Below are positions 23,131 through 36,234 of a DNA stretch of 64,000 nt, piece by piece. The notes beneath the pieces are model-generated. The model did no database searches, was not told the origin of the DNA, and worked only from the letters and a program-made list of their open reading frames with translations. Position numbers and translations under genes: made by a program. The stretch spans positions 290,001-354,000 of the forward strand of contig CAJHZI010000424.1 in NCBI GenBank assembly GCA_905160935.1. The letters run 5' to 3'. Numbering within the stretch: the stretch's first letter is position 1; every line of letters starts with the position of its first letter. The stretch comes from Enchytraeus crypticus (Eukaryota > Annelida > Clitellata > Enchytraeida > Enchytraeidae).

Positions 23131-24813
23131 GCGCAGTATCTCTACATGTCTTTTATTAGCGGTATGGAAGCGTGTGTGGGCAGTTCACAATATGGTAGTA
23201 TTATAATGATAAACATGACCTGCGTCTTGCTTGTAAGCTAGGCAAGATTTATGATATTGCAGTATAATTGATAATGATTACATCTTTTAGTTGCTTTACT
23301 TGTTGGCGCAGATTAGGAAATGCTTCTCGACTTCATAATATAGAACTGCATATGCAGAGTGATAGGTATTACATGTAGATTTACAGTAACCAAATCAGGC
23401 ATCAGATCGTGAGAGAAATAGAGTTAGTTGAAGAATTTAAATGCTTGAACTGCATTTGCATAAATCACGCACAGTATGCATTAAGTTTTAATTAGTTGTT
23501 GGTACTCTTGGAAGTCTTAGTAGATGGTACTTAATTTATGTGCATGTAAGGATGCCCAATAATTAAGTAGGCCTAAGTATACCCAGCAATTAAGTAGGCC
23601 TACTGTGTTAATGTTATAGGTGGATGATATCTTTATTTTAACACAAAATGCTTTTATTGGGGATATGAATTCAAAGATCTACACTTTTTGTGATTATTTT
23701 AGATGTACCTATTTATTTTGCATCCGAAAGGCTTTAACTAAGTTATCTGATCCCATAAACCTGATCTATTAGAATATCTATTTATCACTCTTCCCATTTT
23801 TGGTTAATTGATAAAATTTTGGCATATAAAGGTCTATTTCAACTAGAGTCTTTCGAAGTTTTGAAAAAGTCATGCGTTTTTTCTTTTGTCTTTTAAAATA
23901 GTGGCATTCTCCCTCAGATTAATCACAATTAAAAGTGTAATTACATCTGATATAATTATGCTGTTTACATCTGAGGTTTTAATTTATTTTTAATTTTAAT
24001 TTTTGGCTTCAGTAATGCACATCTTAGTACTACTAGATGTTTTCATAACCTATAAGATATTCTTACGAAATGACTATAAAATATTAGAGAATTATATTTA
24101 GCCTAACTCTGTAAACCTACAGGCTGTAGAGTGACGTTATATTTAAATATTTAAACCTACAGGCTGTAGAGTGACGTTATAGGGCGAAGGTTTATCAATT
24201 AGTAACATTGCTATTATTATGTTGGCTTAAAACAAAATCTACTGTAGAAATTAACATAGTTACTGCGAAAACATCATTATCGTACATGGCCCCTGAATTA
24301 GGGCCTGCTATTTGACAGAGCACTGAATATGAGGATTTATAATTATGTACCTGTATATCATTATCACTATCGCCGATGCTCTGATTATTTAATGTGATGT
24401 TCTTATATCATCATTGTGCTGCATTAATTAGTAAGTCCGACTGAGCAGCTCAGGATATAGTCAACAGACCTGCACCATTTTGGAATTTTCGTCTTTAGCT
24501 CTCACTATGATGATTTAAAAATAGTCGGTAATTTACATGAATAGTTTATTGATATTTTGTTGAACTGCAAATTCAAGCGCAGATATAGCATTGATCAGCA
24601 AATATCTGTGTAAGGATGAGCTGAATGTGCTGGGTCTTAAATATTGCGTTAGGACTCTCAAGTGCACAATATATTCATGAACATGTTACTATAAATAAAT
24701 GTAGAAATTATTCATTCATTAAAATTCCAAGCAACTACAGAAATGTAATTAGATTACATTTACTATAACTATTTAAATAGTTGCGGACAAAAACACTGTT
24801 AAATATTGGCACA
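23131..24813. other. Upstream region of the PHM gene
   Basis: AT-rich. Holds a direct duplication at about 24113-24181 (AAACCTACAGGCTGTAGAGT repeated at 40-bp spacing) and no supported exon. The promoter must lie here or further upstream. I see no unambiguous TATA or initiator. Confidence 0.4.
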
Positions 24814-25044
24814 ATGCTGCTACATCTAATGCTAATGCTGAATTGTATCTGCGAGATAAATGGACTAGAGAGGATTATAGATGGAGCCACACTGGTGACT
24901 GACCTGCCACTTGAACCCAGTGACCGAAGGAAGCCGGGACCGGGTCGTTACCAACCTGACTACGAAGACGGAAAGAATAGTCGAGGAAATGAGAGAGAGG
25001 ACTCGTCATCAGTTAACCTGACGGTTCCTGCATTGATCGCTATG
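24814..25044 (+). CDS. PHM: PHM exon 1: signal peptide and N-terminal segment
   Basis: The first ATG after an in-frame TAG at 24778 begins a hydrophobic leader. A charged, Gly/Arg/Asp-rich segment with one NLT sequon follows. Donor ATG|gtatga. Confidence 0.75.
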
Positions 25045-25375
25045 GTATGACAACCATGTGAAGTTAGTCTAAGTGCACCAATAGCTCGGTGTGTGGAGCG
25101 GCAGATAACGAAATAATATTCTAACCGGTCTAAGCTGAGGTAATTTCAAGTCCAGTTGGTTCGAAACCATTGAGGTGATGGGGAAGTAAATTTCAGTCAA
25201 ACAGGACCGGTAAATGAATAATTGACCTAATAACATGGTATTTCAAGTTGCAGATATATCTTGCTTGCATAGATTATCATTTCACTGTAACTCATGTTTA
25301 ACATTTTAACTGTGAGCTACTGGTAGCCTGGTTATGTAGGCCTACATAAATGTATATAAATACAGACCGCATCCA

Positions 25376-25424
<49 letters not shown>

Positions 25425-28400
25425 TCTCTCTCTCTCTCTAGTGTTCTGTTAAGTAACAGGTCCAAGCTGCATATCCATTTTCGGTGACTGCTTTCACGCT
25501 TCATAGAGAGAACTGCATAGATCTCACTAATCCCTTCTCAAAAGGCTATGACTTATCAGTACCTTATGTAGCCTATAGCTTGCAAAAAATTGGCTGCTGC
25601 AGTGGTTTTCCGTTACCTTCCTCAACTATTGCTTAACCGTCTTTTACGACACGTGCAGTTAACGGTTGGTCTACTCTTCTGTGACCCGGACACAAAGCGT
25701 GAAACAACTCCATCTACCTGAGTCCAGAAACAGACTAAGAATTGAGGTAAAACTCTATCGCGGAGATATTGATTAGATTGTTTTGCTTAGGATGACGAAT
25801 ACATCTGCGGAAGTTGGAGCCTACCACCCGATGAAAACTATATAGGTATGCCATTATTGTATTCTCTTCTATAATTACTTATTTAAAGTATATATCTCTC
25901 CACAGTAATGCCAGTAGGCTCTATTTCATCGGACGCTATACGTACAATTCTTGACATCTTTTCGTGTGTATCTTGAGGCTTTTGTGTCACTCAAAACGAC
26001 CGGTTCAAAGTCGGTATTCAGTCTCGATAATATTTCTATGACGGGTCAATCATTCGATTCAATTTACTTACGTAGTGATCCACAGTCTAACATATTATCG
26101 ATATGGTACCGGCTTAGCCTGCGAAACAAGATGGGACAAGCTTAGACTGTATTATGAATATTGGCTTTTCGGAACGTGCTAAATTATAATAATTTCAAAG
26201 TCGCCCATCACTGACAACGCTTTCGAGTGAGGAAACTGACGTTAACCTTAGCTTTACCAGCTTTACCATGCTTCTCTGCATTATGCCATCTCTTGCTCCG
26301 TAATTTATTGTCATATAAGCGTCGGCACTAATAACAGTAATATTATTTGTAGTAAAAGTAGAATTTATCAATACTAAAACCAGATGTTAACGTCAATATT
26401 ATCTCCGAGGAATATCGGCGACGGACCGGCTCAAGATTTGAATGAATCCTTCACGTTCCGCAATGCAGCCAACCGACAGCCTAGCCGATTCCGCAGTTGG
26501 TTCAGCCAGCTGCAAGTTATAAGTTATAAGTTGTATAACGTATGGTGACTATGGTCTTACCAGACCATAAGTTATAAAATGCTTGCTAAGCTTTTCAGCT
26601 ATACCAGTATATCGCTGTATACTTCAATATCACTTGTGTATGTGAAACATCAATATGAAAGGAAGATGTCAGAAATCTAGAAGCATTTGAAATGAGTTTT
26701 TAGAGTAGGATGAAAAAGAATAGCTGGACCCAAAAAGTTACACATGAAGAAGTCTTAGGGAGAGATGGTACAGATAGACAGTTGATAAATGGTATAAGAA
26801 GTAGGAAGAAGATTTGGAAAGGACACATTCGAAAAGAAAATTGTTTACTACGAGAGGTCATAGGAGCTAGAATGGAAGGTAAAGCTGGTAAAGCAAAGGT
26901 TAACATCAGTTTCCTAACTCGAAAGCGATGTCAGTGACGGGCGAGCCAAAGGATTTGAACCCCGCACATATTGATCCGAGGTCCAGTATCTTACCGACTT
27001 AGCCACTGGCTCCAGTCGGTGGAAAGAACGACAAGCATGGCTATCCGAGATTAGGAATGTTAGATCTTTTAAATATCCACTCGTATGTGGGCATAAAGAG
27101 GACCTGCCAGTAGCCAGTGCACTAAGAGAGAGAGACTTAAGTATTGCTGTATAGCTTTTTGTCGTTTGTATGACCACAGTGGACTTCAGTGTGATTGCAG
27201 GAGGAACGTCTGCAGTCTATATGATGCTGTATGGCTGCAGCGAACCTTCTCAAACTGAGTCGAGCCTCTGGTGCGTGGTATCAATATTTCTGTAGCTTAT
27301 ATTAATTAAAAGCTAAATTAGTAATTAAGTTGTTCCATCGAAGATAACGTAATATCATAGCTCATAAGTTGTACCATAACGTAATATCATAACTCATGCT
27401 TAGAAAATTCTACACTGTGTTTTTATGACTGATACCCCAAATTGTTTTAACAATAAAGTCGTAAGAAGTTGACCGATGTTCTTGAAATTTACAACACGTG
27501 ACCAGCAGCCAATTCTACAAAACATAGAGGAATTTCGTTTACTGATACCCCGAAACAATTTGGGGTATCAGTTATAAAAAACACAGTGTACATGTATGTA
27601 GCTTAATCTTAAACTTGGTATTAGCTGATTGATTTGCCGATTTTAATGAAGAAGGTTGAAGTTTAACCGAGAGCCTTTCTGTGAAGTCTAACTAATTATG
27701 CTGATGTGGCTAAAGCACAACATGCTCAGAACTTGCACGTTTATTAAATTTAATTAATTGATAATAATAATAACAATAATAATAAAGGTTTAACGTCCGT
27801 TTCCTCATACAGGGATGGTGTCAGGGACGTCCCCAATAGCACACATCACTACAGATCAATTCACCCAGACCAATCTGCAAAAGAAATGTGCTGAGGAGAA
27901 GTAAAGAAATATGCTGAGGAGAAGTAAATAATTAATAATTAATTAATTAGAATTTGAAGCTCAAGAGGAGAATTAAGAGAAATACCTTTGAATGAAATAA
28001 CTTAGATATTGGGTAGTTATACCTACACGATTAATCGAAGATGTTATCCGATCATATTTACTCTTAAACAAGCATATAATTTTTTCCTGACTCCGCAATG
28101 TTGTTATATAATGTATTGCAGGAGTGAGTGCAGGCAGGCCTGCAGCAGGGAGACTGTGCCGTTGTTTGGCTGGGCCAGGTACAGCAATCAACACATGTCC
28201 CTGCCATCAGGTATGTCCATGTAGAATTAGCTCTCAAGGCTTTTGTATCACTGCTTTCATATTACATGTTTTTTATAAATTCAAAATCTATATGATAATG
28301 ATCAATGAATTGTTAAATAAAGTTTCACCATTTTTCCGCGGTCGGTAAGATACTCGACGACGGATCAGTATGTCCGGGTTCAAATTCTGGGCTCGCCCGT

Positions 28401-31400
28401 CACTGATATGCTTTCGAGTGAGGAAACTGACGTTAACCTTAGCTTTAACAGCTATTACCAGCTTTATCTCTTTTAGAATAGACAGAATAGACTCGAACTG
28501 TTTCAAAGTATGTTTTCATTAGTTTGCAGAAAATTTAATGTTATCGAAGCCTCAGAATAGACTAGCACCACTTTAATACGATTTATAATCAACATTTATA
28601 CAATGTGTTTTTTTTATAAATGAAACCCCAAAATTGTTTTAACAATAAAGTCGTAAGAAGTTGACCGATGTTCATGAAATTTACAGCACATGACCAGCAG
28701 CCAATTCTACAAAACATAGAGAAATTTCGTTTGAATATCTGTAATAACGTGAAAGTTATAGTTTTGTGAATAGGAGTGGGGTCAGATAAGAAATTTCCAG
28801 TACAGGATTACGGGCATGTTTCATGCATCGTAAAATTATCTCTATAAAATAATAGCAAATACGTCACAAAATTTCAGCTAATGCAATTTTGAAGAGCAAT
28901 CACTTCTTTGCAAAATGACGTACAGTACGTGCTGATATGTTCTTAATTGACAAAGTTATTGAACTTTTAATGCATGCATTGCATGTCTGGGTACAATTGC
29001 TATCACCGCAGCCACTGCAGCGGCGTCCTCTTCTTCGTTTATTCTCTTCATGCAATGAATGCATGAAAAGTTCGATAACTTTGTCAACTAAGAACATATC
29101 AACACGTAGGCCTATTTTACGTTGTTTTGAAAAGAAATGATTGCTCTTCAGAGCAGCATTAACAGAAATTTTATATTGCGTGTTAGCTAGCATTTTTATA
29201 GAGATAATCTACGCTAAATGTAACATTCCCGTAATTCTGTATTGGAAATTTCTTATCTGACCCCACTCATATTCGCGAAACTATAACTTTCACGTTATTA
29301 AAGATACTCAAACTAAATTTCTCTATGTTTTGTAGAATTGGTTGCTGGTCAAGTGCTGTAAAATTTCAAGAACATTGGTCAACTTCTTACGACTTTATTG
29401 TTAAATCAATTTAGGGTATCAGTTATAAAAAACACAGTGTATATCAATATTCTAAGTAATATTGCAGAGATAATGTTTTAATACGTTCGGTTGCAAATAT
29501 GGCATACCATACGTATCGTAGCAAATGTTATAATTTATAACAACGTAAGCTGATTGCCAGTAAATTTAGCTACTTTCTCTCCATTGTTCTACAGTACCTA
29601 ACGGGAGGTCCTAGGTTCTTAAATATTCTGACAGTCTGCATATTCTCTCAAAAAGTAGCAGGATATATAATAACACGTAAATTCCAACATGAAGACAATG
29701 CTTTTAGTAAACTAAATGTAATAATGTTAATTTCGTACATTTACATACATTCGTATATAGATTTTTATCTTCACTGATGTTGCCTTTTGACGAGGATCGG
29801 ACATTAACTTCTTATTGATTGATTGTTAAAACCCCAATATTGGTTTCTAAATTGATCATTTCTATTTTCAGACACTGGTTACGCTATCGGAGGCGACACA
29901 GTTCTGTCATATCTTGTGTTACAGGTTCACTTCAAACCTACAGAATCAGGTATCATAATCATAGTCCAAATTTTACCCGTGTGCAAATTTTACTCACCCA
30001 TCTCGATAACTATTTTCAAACAATCAAATGGCTTTAGTTCATCGAGTCCTTGTGGAACTTTACTAACCTTTAAACCTAAGTTTGCCATTACACCTTTAAA
30101 CTTCTTTAAATTTGCCAACATTTAGCGGTACTAGTTATAAATTTCTCCTTACAGAAATTTATGTATCGTGTTTTTAAGCTGACAATCCTTAGAGCTGTAC
30201 CTAATTATAAATTATTGCATTATTTGGTGTTAAATTTTAAGCATTATTTTGTCAATGGATTAGCTTTGAAATTAGCGATGATTTAACTGAAAATTGAAGT
30301 AAAGTGTCAAATAAGAGGAATTAATAGTAAAAGATTTAACATTTCATTTCCTTGTCCAATGATTATACCAGATAAATTTTCTAAACATTACAGTAATATT
30401 AACTCAGTTAATGTTGGATTTCTCACACTACTCCTCAGCTTCACTTTGGTTTCACAGTTCTCGCTCAATGTTGTCGTAGGCTATAGTAGCACTCTAATCT
30501 AATTATTGTTGTTGTTTGCATAATTCTGAATTAGCCTTTGATAAGAGAGCTGACGATGTCCATTGCTCTCTCTCTTTTGGTGCACTGCCTACTGGCAGGT
30601 CCATGGTACATAACGTCTCCACTCTTCTCTGTCTTCCGCCTTCCTCTTCATTTCCACATATGAGTGGGTCTTTAAATCATCTAACATACCTAATCTCGGC
30701 CTGCCCCTGCCTCCTTTTCCTTCCATTCTACCTTCTATGACCTCTTTTAATAGACCCCCTTAGAATGTGTCCTATCCATCTCTTCTTCCTATTTCTTAAT
30801 ACATTTATCAACTGTCTATCTTTGCCAACTCTCTCCAGGACTTCCTCATTTTTAACCTTTTGAGTCCAGCTAATCCTCTCCATTCTTCTCCAAATCCACA
30901 TTTCCAATGCCTCCAGTTTCCTAATAACTTCCTTCCTTATGGTTCATGTTTCACATCCTTGCAATAGCGTGGTCCAAACTAAAGTTTTCACTATCTTTAT
31001 CTTTGTGTCTTTCTTTAGACTTTTTGTTAATAGTTCTTTTCTACTACCAAAGGACGCTTTTGCTTGTGCAATCCTACTGCATATTTCTCTCCCACATTTC
31101 CCATCATCGGTTATAGTCTGACCCAAATAATTGAAACTCCTTACCTGTTCCAATTTCGTAAGGAGTTTCAAATATTTGGGTCATACTATAACCGATGATG
31201 GAAAATGTGAGACAGAAATATGCAGTAGGATTGCACAAGCAAAAGCGTCCTTTGGTAGTAGGAAAGAACTATTACCATTGCTATTTAGTGATATTAATTT
31301 GTTGCATTTTTTTAAAAGTATAACGTATGAGGGAACGGACGTTAAGCCTTTATTATTATTATTATTATTGTTATTATTATTATTATTATTATTATAAATT

Positions 31401-31412
31401 TTTTTACCCCGA

Positions 31413-31444
<32 letters not shown>

Positions 31445-34400
31445 CTACTTTGTAGATAAGTGTGACTTTTGCTTGATCTCTGGCTTTACTATCGATTCAG
31501 CGACCAGGAATTGCCACATATATCTGCAGAATTTATTGATAAGAGCTTAAATATCACATAGTACACAGGCTACAAGTGTGAAAATAATTAATGCCATAAA
31601 CATGCACATGTACATGTGAATTATTCAGTGCTTTATTGTTTGTAGCATTTACAACAACAGAAGATGCTGAGGCTGGTTTTAAGGTTACAGTAACGCCAAT
31701 GAGGTTACTAGTTTCTTCTGTTTCAGCAATCTATCCTGCATCACTAACCTCTGTAGTCTTCAACATTTCACGATAATTTACCTCTAGCCTATAATCTTCA
31801 ATATTTCACGATGCATAACCTCTGTAGTGTGCAACATTTCACGATGTTTCACTATAAGGAATGTTATTTGATAGGACAGTGAAAATTTGTCTTTCCACAT
31901 GAATTCTATAGAAAATAATTTATTGTAAAATGTGGACAGAGAGGCTAACACATGCGTCTATATTTTCCAATGAAGTTTCATTTAAGTAGTAGTTTTAGTC
32001 GCAATAGTAGTTTTATTTCGATCACGCCTGCACTGATCAGGGTCTAGTGATAACAATTGGCCAATAAATTTTAATATTGATTTGAATTTTTTACTTTAGT
32101 TTAGTTAAAAAAATGAAGTCAATTAATTTAAGTAATTAAGTTAATTTAAATCATGTTTTAGGTTTAGTCGTGAATTAAAGCATTCATAACCTCATATATC
32201 ACCTCCATACAGCTCTTATATCATCTCCATACAGCTCATATATCACCTCCATACAGCTCATATATCACCTCCATACAGCTCATATATCACCTCCATACAG
32301 CTCATATATCACCTCCATACAGCTCATATATCACCTCCATACAGCTCATATATCACCTCCATACAGCTCATATATCACCTCCATACAGCTCATATATCAC
32401 CTCCATACAGCTCATATATCACCTCCATACAGCTCATATATCACTTCCATACAGCTCATATATCACTTCCATACAGCTCATATATCACTTCCATACAGCT
32501 CATATATCACTTCCATACAGCTCATATATCACTTCCATACATCTCACACCTCCATACAGCTCATATATCACTTCCATACAGCTCATATATCACCTCCATA
32601 CAACTCATATATCACCTCCATACAGCTCATATATCACCTCCATACAGCTCATATATCACTTCCATACAGCTCATACATCACCTCCATACAGCTCATATAT
32701 CACCTCCATACAGCTCATATATCACCTCCATACAGCTCATATATCACTTCCATACAGCTCATATATCACTTCCATACAGCTCATATATCACTTCCATACA
32801 GCTCATATATCACCTCCATGTAGCTCTTCGGCGTCACGTGTTTCGAAGAAGTAATTTACTGACTGTTTTTTATTAAGGCCTAAATATACCATTGGCTTGT
32901 TCGTAACGGAGCCGGAAAAATTGAATCTCCCTGCTGGAAAAACAGGTAGGCCTACTCAATTTTTATAGCGTCGTCATGAACATAGATTAAAAAATCGTTA
33001 CGGGTTTTGATGATGCCTTATCGTTGAAGCGCTAGATATTATAATATAACTGATGATGATGATGTGGGTTTAACGTTAGCCTAAGGTAGTAAACCCAAAG
33101 GGCTTCTATTCAAGACAAAATTGCCAAGCCTATATAACATACAGTAGATCTGTATCACTTAGATGTGTATTGGTTTAATAGCATTAACATAAAAACTTAA
33201 ACTGGACATTAAATTTTTGAACATAATTTTACTAGATATTTCTCAAGTAAGTGTTTTTAATGTAGTATTTACACACGTTAGTATTAAAATTTAACGAAAT
33301 TAATGAAGACCTTTGAGAAGAATTGTTGTTGAGATTTAATTAAAGTCTACATTTTAGCTGACATGGTGAATTAAACTGAATTAGAGAAAATACAATAAGA
33401 GTTGTCCATCAGATGTCAGCAGCTTGTTGCCAGCATAAACCTGAGAAATGGAATCGATTTAAAACACGTAATAGCGACCTGTGGTCGCAGGTTGGCTTAG
33501 TCTAATGGTTACTTCGTTCATTAATCAACAGAAAACTTGATTATTAGCTGGCCTATAGCCGGCATAGTGGGTTCAAAGCCCACTGTCTCCAAACCAAAGA
33601 CGCAGTCCAACCTTTTGCCCTTTTTTCATGATTTATATTGTTCAAAATTAAGAAATATGTGTCAACTTGACTTATCGCTGAATGGTTACTTCATTTCTGA
33701 AATTATCATGAAATTTTAACTAGCGTTTTTATTATAAATTTAGCGAACTGATACTTCATTTCTAAAATTATTAAAATTTATTTAAATCTGATCTTTATTA
33801 GGCAGAAGTTAAAAATGAAATTAATAAATAAATAAATAAAAGCTTATATCGCTGTTAATGTTCTTTTCTCATATATCGTGTTAATCTTTAAGCAGATCCG
33901 CATTTAATATGGAGGGTAGAATGCCCGGGCGTTATTTTTTTTAATTTGTAGCTAATAACTAACCCTATCCCTAACCCTAAAGCCTAAAAAGTGAGGCGAG
34001 CGGCAATCGAACTTAGGACTCGACTCAAATTGCATAAGATAGATAAGATGTGCCACCTCTTCCCTGATTAACATTCATTCAGACATGCCAAGATTGAATC
34101 ACAATTAGAAATCAATTTCACGATGCCTAGAAAGCTACCGTTACTTGAAGAGCCAAAATCTTCATTTGAGCCGCGGATTGCCAGACCACTCAGCCTACCT
34201 GGCTAGAGCCAGTGGCGAGATCGGTAAGATATTCGACCGCGGATCAGATGGTGCGGGTTCAAATCCTGAGCTCGCCCGTCACTGATATCGCTTTCGAGTG
34301 AGGAAACTGACGTAACCTTAGCTTTTTTAGCTTTACTTTGCAACTATACTGTGGCCATAACACGACAAAGAATTGTGACTCGATGGTCATTTTATATATT

Positions 34401-36197
34401 GAATGGCTGCTGAAGCTACTTGCTTATGCAAAGTTTTTGTAGCATATGATTGAGCACTGCAATCACTAATTTATGATGTGCTACACTATTTTCATGACGT
34501 AGGACTGCGATGTCCCATGCATGGTTCAGATCCAGTGCCGGCCCGCTACTAATATGCGCTCGAGGCAAAGCCTATGGTTAAAACGGTTTTAGTCTTCAAT
34601 GACAATTAAAAATAGTATACATTGCTGGAAGCATAATTGTATATCTGTGCTATGTGTGCAGCTGTTCACGCAGACGTTACCTGCAGGTTTGAGGAATCTC
34701 TTCCTATTCATGGCTTCGCCTTCAAAGTCCACACCCATCGACTCGGTCAGTTCACCATTTGACTGCTCGGTGTTGACTTTGATGCTTCTTCTTCTCTTCA
34801 TCTCTCTTTCTCTATCTCTATCTCTCACTCTCTTTATCACTCTTCTCTCTGCCTCTCTGTCTCTTTTTCTGACTGACTCTCTCTCTCTCTCTCTCATTCT
34901 CTCTTTCTCTCTCTCTCTTTCTTTATCACTTTTCTCTCTGTCTCTCTGTCTCTGTTTTTGTCTGTGTCTTTCTCTCTTTCTCTCTCTCGTTCTATCGTTC
35001 TCTCTCTCGTTCTATCTCTCTCTCGTTCTATCTTTCTCTTCCTATCTTCCAATATCAGTTAATCCTATCACAGAGGATAATTAAGCCCTTCTTTGTAATC
35101 TCGCTACCATCTCTGTAGTCGTTTATCTCCTCTGTACGGTATGAAACTGCTGATTCATTAGCCAGTGATAAGAGTCTCCTTGTCGTTTTCAGACCTTGGC
35201 GCACTGTATAACTGAGAAACTACCTACACCATATACCTTTGCGACGTAATGTCTTACTTTCTTCGTTAATCTCTACCAGTGAACCTTAATTGTTAGAAAC
35301 GTCTGGGTTTTAATTTTGTTCCTTGAGCTTTTATTCCCAGTAGTTAATTGATTTAACTGATACGTTATTAATTTAACGAGCTCTAGATTTATGGTTCTAC
35401 ATGTCAAATTATTAAATTACTGTCTCTATTTATAAATATAATCAATAATAATACCAATTTTCTGATTTCATAAGCTATATATGTACATATTACTGAAGTA
35501 ATATTTTTATGATTGTATGTTTAAAATAATTATGGACTGCTATCAGGTCAAGTGGTAACAGGTTACCTTGTCAATCGACGGGGTAACTGGACACTAATAG
35601 GACGCAGTAACCCGCAATGGCCTCAGGTAACGTACCGCTGCTATTTGCTGTTCTGTAAACTTTTAGTGTTTCATTAGTGATAGACAAGACTTTGCTTTGA
35701 ATCCTAAACTTTCTAATCATCATACGAAAGCTGACTGAACAAGCCTTGGGGTGTGCGGCGCTGATTTAATGAAATAAGATTATAACAATACAGGAGCTGA
35801 ATGCGTCTCTCAGTTGTTTTATAAAAGAAAGGGGTTGATAGAGAGAGGAAGAAGAAGAAGAAGAAGAAGAAGAAGAAGAAAAGCAAGACACATAGAAAAT
35901 GAATGACAAAGAAAATGAATGAATGACAAAGACAAAATAAGATAGTATAATGTTGAGAGAAAAATATATAAGCACAATGAGTTGGTTTCCATGCACTTAT
36001 GGAGCACCCAAGCATAAACTATATTGTTACCATGGGAAACTAAGTCATAATCTTTTTCTTTTTCCTTCGAAAAGTAGACATAATTTTATGAGTGTTTAAT
36101 GTGAAGCCATTGCTACGCTTTAAATCTGTTGTGAGGAGTTCATCTGTAACAGATCCTATTACAATTTCTATTGAGATACATGTTACCAGCGTTGATA

Positions 36198-36234
<37 letters not shown>

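Noticed and set aside
28900-29193. Two overlapping open frames of 67 and 97 codons with similar sequence on opposite strands
   Set aside because: They mirror each other because they lie across the centre of a palindromic transposon; no transposase motif.
32195-32822. CRISPR-like array
   Set aside because: Units are contiguous 22-bp repeats with no unique spacers, in an animal gene intron.
33490-33600. Functional tRNA gene
   Set aside because: Good T-arm but no pairable acceptor stem and too long a middle; no T-run close behind.
34599-35084. 161-codon Leu/Ser-rich open frame beginning in a PHM exon region
   Set aside because: Runs in a different frame from the supported PHM exon 8 and continues through CT-rich simple sequence.
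35713-36015. Minus-strand open frames of 62-100 codons with Phe/Ser runs
   Set aside because: Generated by the (GAA)n microsatellite at 35848-35882.
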